NCBI GenBank assembly: GCA_031414805.1
Contig: JANOQJ010000008.1
Span: forward strand, 49,188 to 113,187
Length of the DNA: 64,000 bases
Source of the DNA: JAAFIW01 sp031414805
GTDB taxonomy: Bacteria; Pseudomonadota; Gammaproteobacteria; Burkholderiales; Burkholderiaceae_C
Direction of reading: 5' to 3'
Of the stretch, positions 7,829 through 16,495 are shown piece after piece (positions within the stretch are counted from its first letter, which is position 1; each line of letters begins with the position of its first letter). The notes beneath the pieces were generated by a model. The model did no database searches. It saw only the letters and a program-made list of their open reading frames with translations, and had not been told where the DNA came from. The translations under genes and the position numbers were made by a program.

Positions 7829-9327
7829 CTTTTTCGTTTCGAACCCGACTCTTTGTCATTGCCGGGCTGATCGTGGGCGCTGTGCTGGCGGCAGTCCTTG
7901 TGTTGGGCTGGACACGCGTAATGGCTTTCGAGATGGCGCGACTCGAAACCAGGCTGTGTATGGAAGCCAGGCGAGTCGCGACCCAGCGCTTTGGCAGCCA
8001 GGACATGACGCGGTTGCAAACGGATGTGATGCTCAAGCTGCATTTGAGCGAATCAGACCAGGTGATGCTGCGTTTTGAAGGCAGCATGGACGCAGTGGGT
8101 TTTCAGTCATCAAACTGGCAGATGGGGCCCGCGTTCGACAGTGCCCCGTGGCAGCCGTCAAAAACCGACATGCGATCGGATGCGCTCCAAGAGCGCGCCG
8201 AGCCGAGGGACCGCCCACCCAAAAGGCACGATGACGCAGGACCACCGCGCGGCGAACCGCCCGCACACCGCGGACCCGTGCCGATGTCTGGCGGATGTGC
8301 GTTGGCATCCTTCACTTCGCAAGATTCGCAAGCCAGGCAATGGCGCGCGGCCCGCTTCACCACCGAAGCCGGTAGTGGCGTTGTGGCGGGTGATCTTGGG
8401 GCAACCAAGGCCGAGGTCAAGGCGGCACTGAAGCAGGCTCTGAAGCTGGTCATACCCTTGGCTGTGGTGCTCACCGGGCTGGGTGCCTGGTTGCTTTCTG
8501 CGCTCACCATGCGCCCGGTAAATCGTCTGCGTGACGCGATGACAGACGTCAACCAGCGAGCCCTTGACAGGCGGTTGAGCAGCCAGGGCGAAGACCGCGA
8601 ATTCAAGGTGCTGATTGATGCGTACAACACCATGTTGGCGCGGCTGCAAGCCAGTTTTCAGCAGGCCTCGCGCTTCTCGGCGGATGCAGCGCACGAACTG
8701 AAAACACCGCTGACCATTTTGCAGGGCCGTATTGAGCAGGCACTGACCCAGGCAGAGCAACCGGAAATTCAGGCAGAGCTGAGCGAGTTGCTTGACGAGG
8801 TGGGTCGTCTGTCCACTATCACGCGCAAACTGTTGTTGTTGTCGCAAGCCGATGCGGGCTGGCTCGCCTTACAGCGACAAACCATCGATATGAGCGCAAT
8901 GCTGGATGAAATAGTGGGCGATGCACACATGCTGCTGACCCAACAGAGCCTGTCGAGCGAGATTGATCGGCAACTCACTCTGACAGGGGACAGTGTGCTG
9001 CTGCGTCAGCTGTTGAATAACCTGATCAGCAACGCGGTGCGCTACTGCCAACCGGGTGCTTGGATTGAGGTGACCGCCAATCAGCTACCGGGTCGTATTC
9101 AGGTGATCTTTTCAAATGCCACGCACCCCATTGCGCAGGAAGATCGGACCCGTTTTTTTGATCGTTTCTACCGTGTTGATGCTGCCCACAACCGGCGCAT
9201 AGATGGCCATGGGTTGGGGCTGAGTCTGGCGCGAGAAATTGCCCGGGCGCATGGAGGCGATCTGTTGCTGCTGGAGACGACGCTTGAACGGGTCACGCTG
9301 CAGCTGACACTGCCGCTTGCGCAGTAG
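7825..9327 (+). CDS. sensor histidine kinase, partner of the response regulator
   Basis: The 500-residue protein starts at a GTG overlapping the regulator stop. Transmembrane segments lie at about residues 8-28 and 207-228, enclosing a periplasmic domain of about 175 residues. The middle of that domain (about 110-160) is rich in proline, arginine and histidine. A HAMP linker follows, then the phospho-acceptor H290 in DAAHELKTPLTI. The N box is NLISNAVRYC, the F-like box is DRFYRVD, and the G box is GHGLGLSLAREIA. It autophosphorylates and passes phosphate to the OmpR-type regulator. The histidine-rich insert could bind metal, but this is speculative. Confidence 0.92.
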   Translation: MTFSFRTRLFVIAGLIVGAVLAAVLVLGWTRVMAFEMARLETRLCMEARRVATQRFGSQDMTRLQTDVMLKLHLSESDQVMLRFEGSMDAVGFQSSNWQMGPAFDSAPWQPSKTDMRSDALQERAEPRDRPPKRHDDAGPPRGEPPAHRGPVPMSGGCALASFTSQDSQARQWRAARFTTEAGSGVVAGDLGATKAEVKAALKQALKLVIPLAVVLTGLGAWLLSALTMRPVNRLRDAMTDVNQRALDRRLSSQGEDREFKVLIDAYNTMLARLQASFQQASRFSADAAHELKTPLTILQGRIEQALTQAEQPEIQAELSELLDEVGRLSTITRKLLLLSQADAGWLALQRQTIDMSAMLDEIVGDAHMLLTQQSLSSEIDRQLTLTGDSVLLRQLLNNLISNAVRYCQPGAWIEVTANQLPGRIQVIFSNATHPIAQEDRTRFFDRFYRVDAAHNRRIDGHGLGLSLAREIARAHGGDLLLLETTLERVTLQLTLPLAQ

Positions 9328-9422
9328 ACGGGTGGTGTCTTTGCAGACCCGTGGTTCGCGTCAGACGCCCGCTCCAAAGCAGGCTCCTGTGCAGCGGTTG
9401 CCGTCACGGTTGGAGCCATTGC

Positions 9423-9438
9423 ATGACGAAGATGTCAT
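9423..9438 (+). promoter_or_regulatory. second CusR-box-like operator, upstream of the YHYH operon
   Basis: ATGAC-GAAGAT-GTCAT is the same inverted repeat as at 6663. A -10-like TACATT at 9460-9465 follows after 21 bases, the spacing seen at the first site. This ties the PEBP-YHYH gene and its follower to the adjacent two-component system. Confidence 0.6.
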
Positions 9439-9519
9439 CTCGCTTCAGGTTTGAGTCGCTACATTTTTCTCATCAACCTGTCAGCATTTTTGTTGTCCTG
9501 ATTCACCTGGAGTATTCGC

Positions 9520-11157
9520 ATGAACATTGCCAACCCCTTGTCGCTGGCTTCACTGATCGCGTGCCTGGCCGCGTGCGGTGGCGGCAGCAGCGCCAGCTTA
9601 TCCGCCGACATTCCCATCACGCCAACAACAACCACAACGATCTCGCCAGTTGCAACAGTCACACCGACCGCCTCTGCCACCACACTCACCCCAACACCTT
9701 CGGCAACCGCTGATGTTTTTAAACTGACCAGTAGCGTGGGTGTCGAAGGGGGCATCCTGCCCACCGATTACACCTGTGACGGCACCGCCTCATCGCCCGC
9801 GCTGTCATGGGCGAATGCACCAATAGGCACCAAGGAGTTCGCCTTGCTGATGACCACTGTGCCAAGCCCAGGCACCATCAAATACAACTGGGTGTTGTCG
9901 GGCATACCGGCGAACGTGACCAGCTTGAGCCGCAATACCAGTGGTGTGGGTACCGCAGGCGTGGGCAGTGACGGGCCAACGGCTAACTACCAGGCGCCTT
10001 GCTCACAAGGCCCTGGTGTCAAAACCTACACGTTCACAATTTACGCGCTGTCGGCGTCACCTGTACTGGGCGTCGCTGCGAATGCGGTCACCGGACAGTC
10101 CCTGTCCAGCGCCATCGCGTCGACAACGATAGGCGCTGCTGTGTTGAATCTGGGTGCGGCCCGGCTCACCACCACACCCGTGGTCACCGCCACAACGGTG
10201 AGCGCAGCCTGCGGGTTCGTCACCAACTCCCTGAACGCTTCCACCACAGGCCTGGCTACGGCAACCTGCGATGGCACGTATGCCTACATTGCATCCAATG
10301 GCTTGCCCACCCACGCCATGATGAACGGCATCATCGCCACCAACCTGCAGGTGCCGGTTGCACAAAACTTCTTCGGCGCCAACGCCTGGAAAATCCCGCT
10401 GGCCCCCGCCATCGCCGCTGCCACCACCACAGCGGTAGACGGGCCGATTGGCGTTGCCATCAACGGTGTGCCGATCTTTAACCCCTGCAAACAGGGCGGC
10501 TGCCAGAACGGCGACACCAAGGTGCTGGGCGAGTTGGACATCTGCAATGGCCATGCCGGTCGCGCTGACGATTACCACTACCACGCAGCGCCCACATGCC
10601 TCATGGCCGGCAAAGCCGCCAGCTACTGGAATACCAACCCTGTGGGCTGGGCGCTCGATGGGTTTGCGATTTTTGGCTACAACAATGCAGACGGAACCCC
10701 CGCCACCAGGGACGGCGTGTGCGGTGGCAACACCAGCGCAGTGACGAACGGCCCGGCGGGTTACAGCTACCACGTGACTGATGCATCGCCATATGTGTTG
10801 TCCTGCTTTCGGGGCACGCCCAGCCCTGACCTGGCCGGGCAGGGTGCCAAGTTCTCGCCCATTCGCCAACCGCCTGTGACGCCGTTTCAGGTCAGCGGCA
10901 TGACCCTGACGACCGATGCTTCAGATGGCTACCAAGTGCTGCAATTCACCTCTGCACGCGCGTTTACAAGCACCGCGACCGGCTCCGACAACTATGCAAA
11001 TGCGGCGGGCACCTACAACATTCGCTACAAGCCAGTCTCTGGCGCGGCATTGACCGCCTTGTTGACCGCCAACCCAGGCAAAACCACTTGCTGGAACTTC
11101 CAGTTCACAGCCAGCACGGGCAGCGCCAAACAGCCCAGCCTGTCTTACTGTCGATAG
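9520..11157 (+). CDS. lipoprotein fusing a PEBP-like domain to a YHYH domain
   Basis: The 545-residue protein begins with a lipoprotein signal whose lipobox is LAACGG (C19). CTGGAG lies eight bases before the ATG. A threonine/proline linker leads to a YbhB/YbcL-type phosphatidylethanolamine-binding-protein domain at about residues 65-210 (YTCDGTASSPALSWANAP, WVLSGIPA). The second half is a YHYH domain with the diagnostic YHYH at residues 352-355 in a Cys/His-rich stretch, then GWALDGFAIFGYNN. YHYH proteins are extracytoplasmic and of unclear function. Both domains in one lipoprotein is unusual. The operator upstream places it under the neighbouring two-component system. Confidence 0.8.
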   Translation: MNIANPLSLASLIACLAACGGGSSASLSADIPITPTTTTTISPVATVTPTASATTLTPTPSATADVFKLTSSVGVEGGILPTDYTCDGTASSPALSWANAPIGTKEFALLMTTVPSPGTIKYNWVLSGIPANVTSLSRNTSGVGTAGVGSDGPTANYQAPCSQGPGVKTYTFTIYALSASPVLGVAANAVTGQSLSSAIASTTIGAAVLNLGAARLTTTPVVTATTVSAACGFVTNSLNASTTGLATATCDGTYAYIASNGLPTHAMMNGIIATNLQVPVAQNFFGANAWKIPLAPAIAAATTTAVDGPIGVAINGVPIFNPCKQGGCQNGDTKVLGELDICNGHAGRADDYHYHAAPTCLMAGKAASYWNTNPVGWALDGFAIFGYNNADGTPATRDGVCGGNTSAVTNGPAGYSYHVTDASPYVLSCFRGTPSPDLAGQGAKFSPIRQPPVTPFQVSGMTLTTDASDGYQVLQFTSARAFTSTATGSDNYANAAGTYNIRYKPVSGAALTALLTANPGKTTCWNFQFTASTGSAKQPSLSYCR

Positions 11158-11166
11158 GCGCGCGCC

Positions 11167-11727
11167 ATGAAATTTTTTGTAGCTGTTGCCTTGCTGATTT
11201 GTAACCTCAGCCAGACCATTGCCCACGAGTTGCCCGGCAACCGTGCCACCTTGGTGCTGCGAGAAGGGCATCTGTCACTCACCTTGTTGGTGGACTACAC
11301 CCGCGTGCTGCATCAGGTGCTGGCCCCCCAGCGGCCTTTTCAAGAGTTTGTGATGCTGTATGCCGCCATGTCGCCGGTGGCTTTTCAGAGCCAATTGGTG
11401 CAGGCACAACGCAACTTGCAAACTGGCACACAGCTACGGCTCCAGGGCAAAAAATCCGCCTCGTTCACGCAGTGGACATGGCCCCCCACCGCGTCTGTTC
11501 AACATCAGTTTCAGCAACACACCATGCAAACCATGGTCGCTCCTGCAGACCATGGTCATGCAGCGCAATCAGAAATACGTGCCCAGGTCCAGACAAACAA
11601 GCCCGAAGCTTTCAACGCAGTCACGTTGCAATTGCCCCCTGAGTTCCAGCAGGTTTTGGTGGTGTCTTACCAACCCCGACAGACGTGGGTAAAACCAGGC
11701 ACAGCTTCAACGATGATTCGTTTTTGA
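11167..11727 (+). CDS. small exported protein of unknown function
   Basis: The protein has 186 residues with a clear signal peptide (about 1-19, ending TIAHE). The mature part has no domain I recognise. It contains scattered histidines (HELPG, DHGHAAQ) and a closing beta-like segment VLVVSYQPRQTW. It follows the YHYH gene by nine bases and is probably co-transcribed with it, so it may act in the same envelope process. Confidence 0.6.
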   Translation: MKFFVAVALLICNLSQTIAHELPGNRATLVLREGHLSLTLLVDYTRVLHQVLAPQRPFQEFVMLYAAMSPVAFQSQLVQAQRNLQTGTQLRLQGKKSASFTQWTWPPTASVQHQFQQHTMQTMVAPADHGHAAQSEIRAQVQTNKPEAFNAVTLQLPPEFQQVLVVSYQPRQTWVKPGTASTMIRF

Positions 11728-11874
11728 GCCTTGCTGCGGCACATGGCGTGCAGGCTCTGAGCGGTGGATCGTGTGTCGGCGACATGTTTCGCAACACATT
11801 CAAGACAGTGACGCGTTTTTCCAGTGATGTAATTGCTTTTTCAGGTGATTTGCACCTTCGTTCGAAAGCCCACG

Positions 11875-12609
11875 ATGCAAACCACTGTCACTGTTTCCGT
11901 ACTCGTCTTCCTTGCTTTTGTTGCGTTAGCCTTCTGGCTGGTCAGACAGCAAAAGAATCGCGGTGCAGTCAAAGACAAACCCAATTCAGACTTTCGTGAA
12001 CGCCGCGCCAAAGCGCTCGGCTGGCAATATGACGGCAGCTATCACGGCGACATCCGTTACCGGTTTTTCGGCACCACCGATGACAACCACCAATGGGAAC
12101 TGCGCTACGACTGCAGCGCCTCCAGCAGCGCCAGCGTGCCGATGGTTTACTGGGAAATGACGGGGCTCAAGGCGGGTCGCACCGAGTTTGAAATTTCCAA
12201 CGGCAGAAGCTTTGGCGCCATGCAAAACCCGGCGGGCAAGGGGCTTGCGGCTGGTGTGGGCACCTTGGCCCGCCTGGCGGGTGCCAACGACGGCAGCTAC
12301 CTGGACTTTGCCCGTGAGGCGACGGTGCAATCGGTGGGCTCCGGTCGGCTGAGCTTGCATCTGAAAGTGATTGCCCGATCAGCCGCCGACGTCTCGGCCT
12401 TGCTGGACGATGAAACCCAAAACCTCTTGCTGAACTGGCCGCGCGCCGCTGAAAGCATGTTTGATCCGTTTCGCGACGTCAAAATCACCCGCGATACCCA
12501 GAGCCTGCGCATCGAGTTCAAATACGACACCAGCGACATGCCGCTGTTTGAGCATGTGGTCAAGCTGGGGTGCACGCTGGCGCAGCGGATCAGCTCGCAC
12601 CATATCTGA
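11875..12609 (+). CDS. membrane-anchored protein of unknown function
   Basis: I place the start at ATG 11875 (244 residues), which begins directly with a single hydrophobic anchor (about 5-25, VSVLVFLAFVALAFWLV). The frame extends upstream to 11833 but that part is not protein-like. The rest is a soluble domain with no recognised family; it has a KALGWQYDGSYHGDIRYRFF start and an end DMPLFEHVVKLGCTL. A repeat element follows the stop. Function unknown. Confidence 0.65.
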   Translation: MQTTVTVSVLVFLAFVALAFWLVRQQKNRGAVKDKPNSDFRERRAKALGWQYDGSYHGDIRYRFFGTTDDNHQWELRYDCSASSSASVPMVYWEMTGLKAGRTEFEISNGRSFGAMQNPAGKGLAAGVGTLARLAGANDGSYLDFAREATVQSVGSGRLSLHLKVIARSAADVSALLDDETQNLLLNWPRAAESMFDPFRDVKITRDTQSLRIEFKYDTSDMPLFEHVVKLGCTLAQRISSHHI

Positions 12610-12611
12610 AT

Positions 12612-12659
12612 AAAAACGGCTCTGTAGCTTATGGATACTGCTCAAGCAGCTATCAAAAA
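12612..12659 (-). repeat. dispersed palindromic element, copy 1
   Basis: Minus-orientation copy of the element with core CTGCTTGAGCAG. It lies between the membrane protein gene and def, facing copy 2 across about 60 bases. Confidence 0.8.
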
Positions 12660-12717
12660 TGAAGCGATTGGGCGTCTGTCCAGGCATCAATTCAACACAA
12701 ACGCTACGCTATGCTTG

Positions 12718-12770
12718 TAATAGCTGCTTGAGCAATATCTACAAGGGCTGGAAGCCGATTTGCCTTAAAA
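12718..12770 (+). repeat. dispersed palindromic element, copy 2
   Basis: Plus-orientation copy with its second stem GGCTGGAAGCC and AT-rich tail CCTTAAAA. It ends 14 bases before the def start codon, so it forms the leader of def. Confidence 0.85.
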
Positions 12771-12784
12771 GTTACCAAAACGCC

Positions 12785-13348
12785 ATGACTTCCCACACCA
12801 TTCTGAAAATGGGCGATCCGCGGCTGCTTCGCATCGCCAAACCCGTGACCGACTTTGACAGTGAGGCCCTGCACATGCTGGTGCGCGACATGTTTGAAAC
12901 CATGCATGTGGCTAGCGGCGCGGGGCTGGCTGCACCGCAAATTGGGGTGAACCTGCAGGTGGTGATTTTTGGCACCGACACCGTGAACCCGCGCTACCCC
13001 GACGCCCAGCCCGTGCCGCGCACGGTGCTGTGCAACCCCAGCATCGTGCCGCTGGGCCTGGATGGCACTGGCATTGGTGTGCCGCAGGAGGTAGACGGCT
13101 GGGAAGGCTGCCTGTCGGTGCCGGGCCTGCGTGGTCTGGTACCGCGCTACAGCCGCATTCGCTACACGGGCTTTGACCCGTACGGCGACCCGATTGACCG
13201 CACGGTAGACGGCTTTCACGCCCGCGTGGTGCAGCACGAGTGCGACCACCTGATTGGCCGCCTGTACCCCACCCGCATGCGGGACCTGACGCAGCTTGGG
13301 TTCACCGAGGTGTTGTTTCCGGGGCTGGATACGGGCGACGACGACTGA
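12785..13348 (+). CDS. def: peptide deformylase
   Basis: Removes the N-formyl group from nascent proteins. The 187-residue start at ATG 12785 gives the family N-terminus TILKMGDPRLLRIA; the longer frame upstream merely translates the repeat element. All three metal-site motifs are present: GAGLAAPQIG (residues 45-54), EGCLS (107-111) and HECDH (151-155). It stands alone here, without fmt next to it, so it may be one of two deformylases in the genome. Confidence 0.93.
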   Translation: MTSHTILKMGDPRLLRIAKPVTDFDSEALHMLVRDMFETMHVASGAGLAAPQIGVNLQVVIFGTDTVNPRYPDAQPVPRTVLCNPSIVPLGLDGTGIGVPQEVDGWEGCLSVPGLRGLVPRYSRIRYTGFDPYGDPIDRTVDGFHARVVQHECDHLIGRLYPTRMRDLTQLGFTEVLFPGLDTGDDD

Positions 13349-13424
13349 GGCCTGAAAACAGCAGTTGGCCGCGCTTCAGTCGGGCATGACGCAGAACTCG
13401 CCAAGGACTTTCGCACTTCTCTCA

Positions 13425-13454
13425 GGTGGATTCCCGCCTTCGCGGGAATGACGG
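13425..13454. repeat. REP-like palindrome, single unit
   Basis: A hairpin ATTCCCGCC-TTCG-CGGGAAT followed by GACGG. This is one unit of the family found as pairs at 14172-14238 and 29217-29285. Located between def and the convergent GNAT-like gene. Confidence 0.75.
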
Positions 13455-13503
13455 AAATAGTTTTTTTATAAGCCCTATGTGTTGCTTATGCAGTGCGAAA
13501 ACG

Positions 13504-14805
13504 CTACGCCTTGAACGGACTCCTGCCTTCCAGATGCTCCAGGTAGCTGCCAATCCCATCGCCTTCCCGCTCTAAAAACCGCTGCACCGCGTCGGCAAAC
13601 GCGGGGTGGGCCAGCCAGTGGGCGCTGGTGGTGGGAACGGGCATAAGGGCCCGGGCCATTTTGTGTTCGCCTTGGGCGCCGCCTTCAAAGCGGGTGTAGC
13701 CGTGCTCTATGCACCACTGCAGGGGCTGGTAGTAGCAGGCCTCGAAGTGCAGGCAGTCCACGCGCTCCAGGGCGCCCCAGTAGCGGCCGTAGGCTACAGC
13801 GGGCTTTTTTAGGTCAAATGTGCCATCAGCCCTTGTAGATACTGCTCGAGCAGCTATCAAACTTGTAGCGATTGGTTTCCCTTGGCGCTCGGCTGTGAAC
13901 AGCAGCCAGTTCTCGGGCATGTCAGCCGCCATGCTTTTAAAGAAAGCGCGGGACAGGTAGGGCGCGTTGCCGTGCTCCAGGTAGGTGCGCTCGTAGCAGC
14001 GGTAGAAAAAGTCCCAGTCTTGCGGGGTGATGTCGGCACCCAAGGCCCAGCGGAAGGTCACGCCCGCTTCGGTGACTTTGCGGCGTTCTTGTTTGATTTT
14101 TTTGCGTTTGTCTTGGGCTAGGGTGGACAGGAAATCTTCGAAGCTGGTGAAAGGCTCACCGCATTTCTGGCTGTCATCCCCGCGCAGGCGGGGATCCAGG
14201 ACGTTCGTAGACTGGATTCCCGCCTGCGCGGGAATGACCGGACTTTGGTTCTTCCAGTGGAATTGAACGGTGTTGCGCGTCATCAAGCCCGCCTGTTCAC
14301 AAGCCGCAATGTCCACTTCGCTACCAAACAGCAGGTGCAGCGACGACAGTTTCTCGCTGTCGCACCACGCAATCACGGCATCAAGCAGCACGGCGCGCGA
14401 CGCCTCATCGCGCGCCAGCAGTCGGCTGCCCGGCACGGGGGTAAACGGCACGGCAATCAAGGCTTTGGGGTAGTAGGGCAGGCCGTGTTGCTGGTACGCA
14501 TTGGCCCAGGCGAAGTCGAACACGTATTCGCCGTAGGAATGGTCTTTCAAGTACAGCGGGCAGGCGGCTTGTAGCTGGTCGCCGTGCCACAACGTGATGA
14601 AGCGCGGTGTCCAGCCGGTTTTGGGCGAAGCGCTGCCGCTGGTGTGCATGGCCGCCAGGTATTCGTGGCGCATGAAGGGGCTGGGCTCGCTTTGCTGGGC
14701 GAGCAAGCCGTTCCAGGCAGTGGCATCGACCTGAATGGGTGATTCCAGCACCTGAACTGTCAGCGCGGTTGGCTCAGCGTTACTATCCCTGAAGACTTTT
14801 TTCAC
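13504..14805 (-). CDS. GNAT/FemAB-like acyltransferase (COG3146 type) carrying two in-frame repeat insertions
   Basis: The 433-residue protein matches the pattern of the DUF482/COG3146 GNAT-superfamily proteins: an early FMRHEYLAAMHTSGSAS block, a central QDKRKKIKQERRKV segment, YLEHGNAPYLSRAFF, and a C-terminal CYYQPLQWCIEHGYTRFEGG. Residues about 190-211 are the translation of a double REP-like repeat (SPVIPAQAGIQ and DPRLRGDDS). Residues about 310-327 translate a copy of the CTGCTTGAGCAG element (LIAARAVSTRADG). Both keep the frame and fall between conserved blocks. The start is nine bases from the divergent nadE start. Enzyme substrate unknown. Confidence 0.8.
   Translation of the reverse strand: MKKVFRDSNAEPTALTVQVLESPIQVDATAWNGLLAQQSEPSPFMRHEYLAAMHTSGSASPKTGWTPRFITLWHGDQLQAACPLYLKDHSYGEYVFDFAWANAYQQHGLPYYPKALIAVPFTPVPGSRLLARDEASRAVLLDAVIAWCDSEKLSSLHLLFGSEVDIAACEQAGLMTRNTVQFHWKNQSPVIPAQAGIQSTNVLDPRLRGDDSQKCGEPFTSFEDFLSTLAQDKRKKIKQERRKVTEAGVTFRWALGADITPQDWDFFYRCYERTYLEHGNAPYLSRAFFKSMAADMPENWLLFTAERQGKPIATSLIAARAVSTRADGTFDLKKPAVAYGRYWGALERVDCLHFEACYYQPLQWCIEHGYTRFEGGAQGEHKMARALMPVPTTSAHWLAHPAFADAVQRFLEREGDGIGSYLEHLEGRSPFKA
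13825..13875 (-). repeat. dispersed palindromic element, copy 3 (inside the GNAT-like gene)
   Basis: In gene sense the core reads CTGCT-CG-AGCAG. The consensus TG centre would give an in-frame TGA; the CG centre gives CGA (Arg) and keeps the frame open. Confidence 0.85.
14172..14238. repeat. double REP-like palindrome inside the GNAT-like gene
   Basis: Two facing hairpin units (CCCCGCGCAGGCGGGG and TTCCCGCCTGCGCGGGAA) separated by about 25 bases. In the gene's frame they are translated as the familiar VIPAQAGIQ and DPRLRGDD peptides. Confidence 0.9.
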
Positions 14806-14813
14806 AAATCTGT

Positions 14814-16478
14814 ATGACCTTAAAAATTGCCATTGCGCAACTGAATTTTGTGGTGGGCGACATGCCCGGCAATGCCCGGCGCATCATCAGCGCGGCACAT
14901 GACGCGCATGCGCAGGGTGTGCAACTGTTGCTCACCCCCGAGCTGTCGATTTGCGGCTACGCGGCAGAAGACCTGTTCTTGCGCCCCGCCTTCATTGCTG
15001 CCTGTGATGATGCCGTGAAAACCGTGGCCCGCGAAACCGCTGGGTTAAAGGGCTTAAACCTCGTGGTCGGCCACCCGGTGGGCGGCGATGTGCGCAGCAA
15101 GTCGGTGGCTATTCAGCGGCGCTACAACGCGGCCAGCGTGATCTGCGAAGGCAAGCTGTTGGAGACCTATGCCAAGCGCGAGCTGCCCAACTACCAGGTG
15201 TTTGACGAGCGGCGCTACTTTGCGCCAGGGCAGGGCGTTTGTGTGTTCCAGGTAGCTGGAGTGAGCGTTGGCTTGCTGATTTGCGAAGACGCCTGGTTTG
15301 ACGAGCCCGCGCAGCTGGCCAAAGAAGCGGGCGCGCAGTTGCTGGCCGTCATCAACGCCTCGCCCTACCACGTGGGCAAGGGCGGCGAGCGGGTGGCGCG
15401 CATGGCCGACCGGGCGCGCGCCGTCGGGCTGCCGCTGGTCTATGCGCACCTGGTGGGCGGGCAGGACGAGGTGGTGTTTGACGGCGCTTCGTTTGCCTTG
15501 AACGCCGATGGCGCGCTGGCCATGCAAGCGCCCAGTTTTGTGGAAAAGATGCCAATAGCCCTTGTGAATACTGCTCAAGCAGCTATTGAAATAGTAGTGG
15601 ATGTGTCGACGAAAGCGGTCGACGAAGACGAGCAACTCTGGCATGCCCTGGTGCTGGGCGTGCGCGACTACATCACCAAAAACGGCTTTCCCAGCGCGCT
15701 GCTGGGCCTGTCCGGCGGCATCGACTCGGCGCTGGTGCTGGCCATTGCGGTGGACGCCATCGGTGCCGACAAGGTGCGCGCCGTGATGATGCCCTCGCCC
15801 TACACCGCCAGCATCAGCTGGATTGACGCGCGCGAAATGGCGCAGCGCCTGGGCGTGCGCTACGACGAGCTGTCGATTGCCGCGCCCTTTGAGTCGTTCA
15901 AAGCCGTGTTAGCCGAGGAGTTCAAGGGCCGCGCCGAAGACACGGCAGAAGAAAACATCCAGGCCCGCATTCGCGGCACCTTGCTGATGGCGCTGTCGAA
16001 CAAGTTTGGAAGCATCGTGTTGACCACCGGCAACAAAAGCGAGATGGCCACCGGCTACTGCACCCTGTATGGCGACATGGCCGGCGGCTTTGCCGTCATC
16101 AAAGACCTGTTCAAAACCACGGTGTTTCGCCTCACCAAATGGCGCAATGCCAACGACCCGTATGGCACTGGTGCCAGCCCGATTCCCGAGCGCATCATCA
16201 CCCGCCCTCCCAGCGCCGAGTTGCGCCCCGACCAGACGGACCAGGACAGCCTGCCGCCTTATGAGGTGCTGGACGCCATCCTGGAGCGGTTCATGGAAAA
16301 CGACCAAAGCGGCGAGCAAATCATTGCCGCTGGTTTTGACGCAGCCGTGGTGCAGCGCGTGCTGCGCCTGGTGCGCATCAACGAATACAAGCGCCGCCAG
16401 TCACCCGTGGGCATTCGGGTAAGCCACCGCAGCTTTGGCAAAGACTGGCGCTACCCTATTACCAACAAATTTATCTAA
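14814..16478 (+). CDS. nadE: glutamine-dependent NAD+ synthetase
   Basis: Makes NAD+ from deamido-NAD+, ATP and glutamine-derived ammonia. The 554-residue protein has an N-terminal nitrilase-type amidase domain with the Glu-Lys-Cys triad regions LLTPELSICGY, KRELPNYQVFDE and LLICEDAWF. The synthetase domain has the PP-loop LGLSGGIDSALVLA and the downstream LTTGNKSEMATGYCTLYGD. Between the domains, residues about 246-262 (PIALVNTAQAAIEIV) are the translation of a dispersed repeat, sitting in the interdomain linker. glnB follows by 17 bases, an order common in betaproteobacteria. Confidence 0.95.
   Translation: MTLKIAIAQLNFVVGDMPGNARRIISAAHDAHAQGVQLLLTPELSICGYAAEDLFLRPAFIAACDDAVKTVARETAGLKGLNLVVGHPVGGDVRSKSVAIQRRYNAASVICEGKLLETYAKRELPNYQVFDERRYFAPGQGVCVFQVAGVSVGLLICEDAWFDEPAQLAKEAGAQLLAVINASPYHVGKGGERVARMADRARAVGLPLVYAHLVGGQDEVVFDGASFALNADGALAMQAPSFVEKMPIALVNTAQAAIEIVVDVSTKAVDEDEQLWHALVLGVRDYITKNGFPSALLGLSGGIDSALVLAIAVDAIGADKVRAVMMPSPYTASISWIDAREMAQRLGVRYDELSIAAPFESFKAVLAEEFKGRAEDTAEENIQARIRGTLLMALSNKFGSIVLTTGNKSEMATGYCTLYGDMAGGFAVIKDLFKTTVFRLTKWRNANDPYGTGASPIPERIITRPPSAELRPDQTDQDSLPPYEVLDAILERFMENDQSGEQIIAAGFDAAVVQRVLRLVRINEYKRRQSPVGIRVSHRSFGKDWRYPITNKFI
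15551..15596 (-). repeat. dispersed palindromic element, copy 4 (inside nadE)
   Basis: Minus-orientation copy read in the frame A-Q-A-A-I, which is naturally free of stops in the consensus. It codes for the linker between amidase and synthetase domains. Confidence 0.85.
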
Positions 16479-16495
16479 CCCGGAGACACCCACCC

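Noticed and set aside
12659..12784. N-terminal extension of peptide deformylase
   Set aside because: The extra 42 residues translate the dispersed repeat (NSCLSNIYKGWKP) and precede the conserved family start.
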